DNA of 64,000 bases, taken from contig NZ_JAPZVQ010000004.1 of NCBI RefSeq assembly GCF_027622945.1, positions 62,001 to 126,000 on the forward strand, given 5' to 3'. A program made the translations under genes and the position numbers. The stretch is from Glycomyces lechevalierae (GTDB lineage Bacteria > Actinomycetota > Actinomycetes > Mycobacteriales > Micromonosporaceae). Of the stretch, positions 60,013-64,000 are shown piece by piece. A model generated the notes under the pieces. That model did not search any database. It was not told where the DNA came from and worked only from the letters and a program-made list of their open reading frames with translations. The first letter of the stretch is position 1; each line of letters opens with the position of its first letter.

Positions 60013-61403
60013 GGCGGCACCTCCAGAGGCTCAGCCGGAAACGGACCACGTTGGCGCTCTTGGCGGCCGCGCTCCTCGTGCTGCCCGCGTGCGGCCAGTT
60101 CGAAGGCGTGCACGACGACTTCGTCGCCCAAGGCGGCGAGAACCCCGGCCTCGGCGGCGCCGACGGCACCAGCGCCGACGGCACCGCCACCGGCACCGAA
60201 GGCACGGACGCCTCGGGCGACGGCGGCGGCAGCGACGACTCCTCCGGGGGCGGCGGTGGCGGCGGGGGAGGCGGCGGCAACGACAACGGGAACGCCGGCA
60301 ACGGCGACACCACCGGCGTCACCGCGGACACCATCACCATCGGCATCCACGCGCCCCTCACCGGGGCCGCGCCGCTCAAGCAGGAGTCGTTCGAGACCGG
60401 CAAAGACCTCTACTGGCAGTACGGGAACAACGGGAAGCCCGTCGAGATCCACGGCCGCACCGTCGAAACGGTGTTCGCCGACGACCAGTACCGGCCGTCC
60501 ACGGCCCGCCAGGTCTGCCAGACCATGGCCGAGGAGCAGAAGGCCTTCGCGCTCATCGGCGCCGGCGGCACCGACCAGATTCAGGCGTGCGCCCAGTACG
60601 CGGCCAGCGAAGACGTCCCGTACCTCTCCACCGGGGTCACCGAGACCGGCATGGGTTCCCTCGACACCTACTTCGCCGCCTCGATGACCTACAAGCAGCA
60701 GACGCCGATGCTCGCCGACTACATCAAGAACGAGCTCGGCGTCACCGACGCGTCCAAAGTGGCCGCGGTCGTCACCAACACCCCGAACTTCGACGACGCC
60801 GTCGAAGGCTTCACCGGCGCGTTCGACGGCGTCGACGTCTTCCGCCCGGACAAGAACGAACGCGGCTCCTCCGCCGCCGGGAACCTCTGCACCGGCACTG
60901 TCAAGAACTACGACGTCGTCTTCGTCCTCACCAGCCCCACCTTCTACCTGGAGATGGCCGCCGCCTCCGGCTGCCGTCCCCAGTTCGTGGGCGTCGGGGT
61001 GAGCATGGGCCTCGACCAGGTCGCCAGCACCGGCTGCAGCGCCGCGGGCTCCACCGAAGGCGCGCGCTTCTTCAACCCGACACCGGCGTTCGCGGACGCG
61101 GGCGACTACGACCCTGACTTCCTCGCCGCGGCGGACGCCGCCGGGATCGAACCCGACGACGTCACCTGGATGATGTGGGGACAGTCCAAAGTCCTCCATC
61201 AGATGCTCGACGCGGCGGGCGAGGACCTCGACCGGGGCGCGTTCATGGACGCCGTCGCGGGCCAGCAGTTCTCGACAGGGGTCTTCCCGGACCTCAACTA
61301 CGCCGACGGACCCTTCGGCGGCACACAGGTGAGCGTCCTGCGCAACGTCTGCGACGGCGGCGGCCACTACGAGACCGAGTCCGCCTTCGTGAACGGGTTC
61401 TAG
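60009..61403 (+). CDS. LIV-type (HAAT) ABC importer substrate-binding lipoprotein
   Basis: A 464-residue lipoprotein with a lipobox LLVLPACG (C28). A long Gly/Asp/Ser-rich linker (about residues 40-100, with an uninterrupted run of ten or more Gly) leads to a periplasmic-binding fold of the branched-chain amino acid type: TITIGIHAPLTGAAPLKQES, VETVFADDQYRPSTARQVCQ, ALIGAGGTDQIQACAQYA, VDVFRPDKNERGSSAAGNL. It binds substrate outside the cell for the LivHMG-type permease that follows. Ligand unknown: amino acid, fatty or aromatic acids are all possible for this family. Coupled to the gene before it by ATGA. Confidence 0.88.
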   Translation: MRRHLQRLSRKRTTLALLAAALLVLPACGQFEGVHDDFVAQGGENPGLGGADGTSADGTATGTEGTDASGDGGGSDDSSGGGGGGGGGGGNDNGNAGNGDTTGVTADTITIGIHAPLTGAAPLKQESFETGKDLYWQYGNNGKPVEIHGRTVETVFADDQYRPSTARQVCQTMAEEQKAFALIGAGGTDQIQACAQYAASEDVPYLSTGVTETGMGSLDTYFAASMTYKQQTPMLADYIKNELGVTDASKVAAVVTNTPNFDDAVEGFTGAFDGVDVFRPDKNERGSSAAGNLCTGTVKNYDVVFVLTSPTFYLEMAAASGCRPQFVGVGVSMGLDQVASTGCSAAGSTEGARFFNPTPAFADAGDYDPDFLAAADAAGIEPDDVTWMMWGQSKVLHQMLDAAGEDLDRGAFMDAVAGQQFSTGVFPDLNYADGPFGGTQVSVLRNVCDGGGHYETESAFVNGF

Positions 61404-61405
61404 CC

Positions 61406-62268
61406 ATGGGCGCCTTCCTCGCACTGGGCCTCTTCCAAGGCGCGGTCTACGGCCTCCTCGCCGTCGGCATCGTCCTCGTCTACAAGGCCAAACGCGTCTT
61501 CAACTTCGCCCAAGGCGAATTCGGCGGCGTCGCGGCCTTCACCGCCTACGCCCTCGTCGTCGGCGCCGGCCTGCCCTACTGGGCCGGCGTCGTCGGCGGC
61601 CTCGCCGCAGCGGTCGCCATGGGCCTCATCGTCGAACGCGTCATCGTCCGGCCCCTCGAATCCTCATCGCGCACGATCATGCTCGTCGCCCTGGTCGGCG
61701 TCGCCCTCTTCACCATCGCCATCATCGTCCTTGTGGGCCAACCGATCCCGAGGGTCATGCCCCCGCTGATCGAAGGCGGCGGCGTCAACATCCTCGGCGC
61801 CGGCATCCTCCCGCAGCAGCTCGTCCTCATGGCCGTCCTCGCCGTCCTCGCCGCCGCCATGGCCTGGTTCTTCAAGACCGACCTCCCGTCCTCGCGTCCT
61901 CACAGGACACCCGGGCCGCGCAGGTCGTCGGCATCAGCCCGACCGCCGTCTCCCGGCTCGTCTGGGGCATGGCCGCCCTCCTCGGCGGCATCGCCGGGCT
62001 CCTCTACGCCCCCGTCGGCATCTTCACGCCCGGATTCATGACCCTCACCATGCTCGTGCCCGCCTTCGCCGCCGCCGTCCTCGGCGGGATGACCAGCCTC
62101 CCCGGCGCCTTCATCGGCGGCCTCGCCATCGGCGTCGTCCAGAACCTCGGCATCTACTACCTCGGCCAGCAGCTCAAGGTCCCCGGCGCCGCCGAACTCG
62201 GCGTCTTCGCCCTCCTCATGCTCGTCCTCCTCATCAGACCCCAAGGCCTGCTAGGGAAGGAAGCGTAA
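61406..62268 (+). pseudogene. LivH-type permease gene broken by a frameshift
   Basis: The first frame starts at ATG 61406 (MGAFLALGLFQGAVYGLLAV, VYKAKRVFNFAQGEFGGVAA) and matches LivH through MAWFFKTDL at about 61885, then runs into an unrelated tail and a stop at 62039-62041. The rest of LivH continues in another frame from about 61888: VLASSQDTRAAQVVGISPTA, MAALLGGIAGLLYAPVGI, to a stop at 62266-62268. The expected junction K-T-D-L-G-L-A-V-L-A lacks G-L and one base, as if seven bases were lost. Unless this is a sequencing error, the permease is not made. The downstream half has a possible restart at ATG 61969. Confidence 0.85.
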
Positions 62269-63309
62269 ATGGCAACCGCGACCATGGTCCTCGCCCGCGT
62301 CAAAGTCCAACGCCGCTTCGGACTCGCCCTCCGCGTCACCCTCGTCATCGCCCTCCTCGCACTCGCGGCCCTCCCCCTCCTCCTCGGCGGCGACGTCTGG
62401 GCCCAACGCATCAGCCGCGCCGCGATCTACGCCGTCATCGGCCTCTCCATCAACACCCTCACCGGCCACGCCGGCCAGATCTCCCTCGGCCACCAGGCGT
62501 TCGTCGGCATCGGCGCCTTCGCCGCCGCGTTCATGGCCTCCCGCCTCGGCGCCCCGCTCGGCTTCGGCCTCGCCGCCGCGGCCGTCGCCGGCGCCCTCAC
62601 CGCCGCCGCCATCGGCCTCGTCGCCCTCCGCGTCACCGGCCTCTACCTCGCCCTCGTCACCCTCGCCTTCGGACTCACCGCCGAGACCACCATCTTCAAC
62701 TGGCGCGAATTCACCGGCGGCGGCGCCGGCGCCTTCGCCCCCCGACCCGCCCTCGTCTCCTCCGACCACGCCTTCGCGCTCCTCTGCCTCGGCGTCCTCG
62801 GCCTCGTCCTCTACCTCGACTGGCGCATCGTCGCCACCAAGACCGGACGCGCCCTCGCCGCCGTCCGCAACGACGAGCGCATCGCCGCCACCCTCGGCGT
62901 CAACGTCACCGGCTACAAACTCGCCGCCTTCAGCCTCTCCGGCCTCATCGCCGGACTCGCCGGCGGCCTCTTCGCCCACTGGAACCAGATCGTCCAGGCC
63001 ATGGACTTCGAATTCCAGGTCGCCCTCGTCTGGGTCCTCATGACCGTCGTCGGCGGCCTCCGCTCCCGCCTCGGCGTCATCCTCGCCTCCGCGTTCTTCG
63101 CCCTCCTGCCCCTGACACTCCCGAACTTCCTCTCGGGCCTGCCCTGGCAGCCGCCGTTCCTCAACGAAGCGGTGTACCACGTACTGCCGCCGTTCATCGT
63201 GGTCGTGATGCTCCTGATCGTCCTGCGGTTCTTCCCCGGCGGCTTCGGCCAACTCCTCAGACCAGCCACGCGCTGGCTCACCAACGCCCGCACCGGAGCC
63301 CGACAATGA
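62269..63309 (+). CDS. LivM-type ABC importer permease
   Basis: A 346-residue membrane protein with about nine membrane segments and the LivM motifs TLTGHAGQISLGHQAFVGIG near residue 65, LVTLAFGLTAETTIFNW, and the cytoplasmic coupling loop GRALAAVRNDERIAATLGVN with the EAA-like stretch. It forms the membrane channel with LivH. It starts right after the broken livH (ATG at 62269, next to the TAA), and its stop is coupled to livG by ATGA. Intact reading frame. Confidence 0.9.
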   Translation: MATATMVLARVKVQRRFGLALRVTLVIALLALAALPLLLGGDVWAQRISRAAIYAVIGLSINTLTGHAGQISLGHQAFVGIGAFAAAFMASRLGAPLGFGLAAAAVAGALTAAAIGLVALRVTGLYLALVTLAFGLTAETTIFNWREFTGGGAGAFAPRPALVSSDHAFALLCLGVLGLVLYLDWRIVATKTGRALAAVRNDERIAATLGVNVTGYKLAAFSLSGLIAGLAGGLFAHWNQIVQAMDFEFQVALVWVLMTVVGGLRSRLGVILASAFFALLPLTLPNFLSGLPWQPPFLNEAVYHVLPPFIVVVMLLIVLRFFPGGFGQLLRPATRWLTNARTGARQ

Positions 63310-64000
63310 AGCGCCGCCAGATCCTCAAGGTCGAGGGCCTCATGCTCCGCTTCGGCGGGCTGCAGGTCCTGAACGACCTCTCGCTCACCGTCCGCGAAGG
63401 CCAGATCGTGGGCCTCATCGGCCCCAACGGCGCGGGCAAGACCTCGTGCTTCAACTGCCTCACCGGGATCTACCAGCCCCAAGGCGGCCGGGTCTTCTTC
63501 GACGGCCGGGACGTCTCGCACCTGGCGACCCACCGCCGCGCCCGCCTCGGCATGGCCCGCACCTGGCAGAACCTCGGCGTCATCGACGCCCTCACCGTGA
63601 CCGAGAACGTCATGCTCGCGCAGCACCAGCGCGCCGGCTACTCCGCGCTCGCCGGGATGCTCGGCCTCGCCGGCACCTGGCACCGCGAACGCGAACTGCT
63701 CCGCGACGCCGCCGAGATCGTCGAGTACTTCGGCCTCGAGGACGTCGCCCACGAGCGCACCGGCGAACTGCCCTACGGCGTGCGCAAGACCTGCGACATG
63801 GCGATGGCCCTCGCCTCCGACCCGCGGATGCTCCTGCTCGACGAGCCCGCCTCCGGCCTCAGCCCCGAAGAAGCGCTCGGCCTCGGCGCCACGCTCCGCG
63901 AACTCCGCGACCGCCTCAAGCTCACGATCCTCATGATCGAGCACCACGTGCCGCTCGTCGCCGAGGCCTGCGACTACGTGTACGTGCTCAACTTCGGCGA
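63306..64000 (+). CDS. LivG-type ABC importer ATP-binding protein, 3' end outside window
   Basis: 231 codons are visible. Walker A is GPNGAGKTS at residues 39-47, followed by the LivG insert after FFDGRDVSHLATHRRARLGM (ARTWQNLGVIDALTVTENVM), the signature region ELPYGVRKTCDMAMALASD (LSGGQ replaced by LPYG-VRK, as is usual for LivG), Walker B MLLLDEPASGL and the H-loop MIEHHVPLVAEA. It powers import by hydrolysing ATP. A livF gene is expected next beyond the window. Confidence 0.92.
   Translation, partial: MKRRQILKVEGLMLRFGGLQVLNDLSLTVREGQIVGLIGPNGAGKTSCFNCLTGIYQPQGGRVFFDGRDVSHLATHRRARLGMARTWQNLGVIDALTVTENVMLAQHQRAGYSALAGMLGLAGTWHRERELLRDAAEIVEYFGLEDVAHERTGELPYGVRKTCDMAMALASDPRMLLLDEPASGLSPEEALGLGATLRELRDRLKLTILMIEHHVPLVAEACDYVYVLNFG

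Overview
The window is chromosomal DNA from a high-GC actinobacterium. Almost every codon ends in G or C, GTG and TTG starts are common, secreted proteins carry CBM2 domains, and the regulators are mostly of the TetR, MarR, LacI, ROK, GntR and ECF types. The plant-cell-wall enzymes and short antisense-free gene spacing fit a soil or plant-associated genus such as Glycomyces or a relative, but that is a guess from gene content. I see no rRNA, CRISPR array, insertion sequence or prophage. One tRNA gene (Gly, TCC) is present.

Layout. 1-3.1 kb: a minus-strand group (GPP34 protein, APC permease, GNAT acetyltransferase, a DUF1232 protein cut by the window edge). 3.4-9.8 kb: secreted serine hydrolase, GH74 xyloglucanase, GH3 beta-glucosidase, DinB protein. 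10-19 kb: erythromycin-esterase-like gene with no clear 3' end, NDH-2-like flavoprotein next to an ECF41 sigma factor, DUF2071 protein, two relics of alpha/beta hydrolases, a large unknown protein, a small kinase, an orphan natural-product type glycosyltransferase and a membrane-anchored CBM2-like protein. 19-23 kb: YdeP-type molybdopterin oxidoreductase and FdhD. 23-31 kb: CBM2-DUF6055 metallopeptidase, lipoprotein, PL11 rhamnogalacturonan lyase, AraC/MFS pair. 31-41.5 kb: NmrA/MarR pair, LacI regulator, tandem SGNH hydrolases, YchJ, TetR/SDR pair, GH1, TerC. 41.5-48.4 kb: two MFS carriers, HAD phosphatase, ROK regulator, CE15 glucuronoyl esterase with CBM2.

48.5-55.3 kb holds the most coherent unit. 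A GntR/FadR regulator is divergent from a tightly coupled six-gene operon: an anion-type MFS carrier, an erythrulose-kinase type DAK, an RpiB-type isomerase, a TIM-like isomerase, a TIM-barrel decarboxylase-like protein and an ApnO-like dehydrogenase. Together these match, in gene families and order of reactions, the oxidative D-apionate route: D-apionate to 3-oxo-isoapionate to L-erythrulose to L-erythrulose-1-P to D-erythrulose-4-P to D-erythrose-4-P. D-apiose is a sugar of pectic rhamnogalacturonan II and apiogalacturonan, so the operon fits the rest of the window: GH74 (xyloglucan), GH3/GH1 (beta-glucosides), PL11 (rhamnogalacturonan I), CE15 (lignin-glucuronoxylan esters) and CBM2 modules.

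55.3-58.6 kb: hemerythrin protein, tRNA-Gly, ThuA protein, trigger factor. 58.7-64 kb: an operon with a secreted, C-terminally anchored protein and a LIV/HAAT-type ABC importer. Its LivH permease is broken by a frameshift of the size expected from a 7-base deletion; the last gene (LivG) runs off the window.

Many genes here lack a Shine-Dalgarno site and instead have a TANNNT-like -10 box ending 6-7 bases before the start codon, so leaderless transcription is likely common in this genome.
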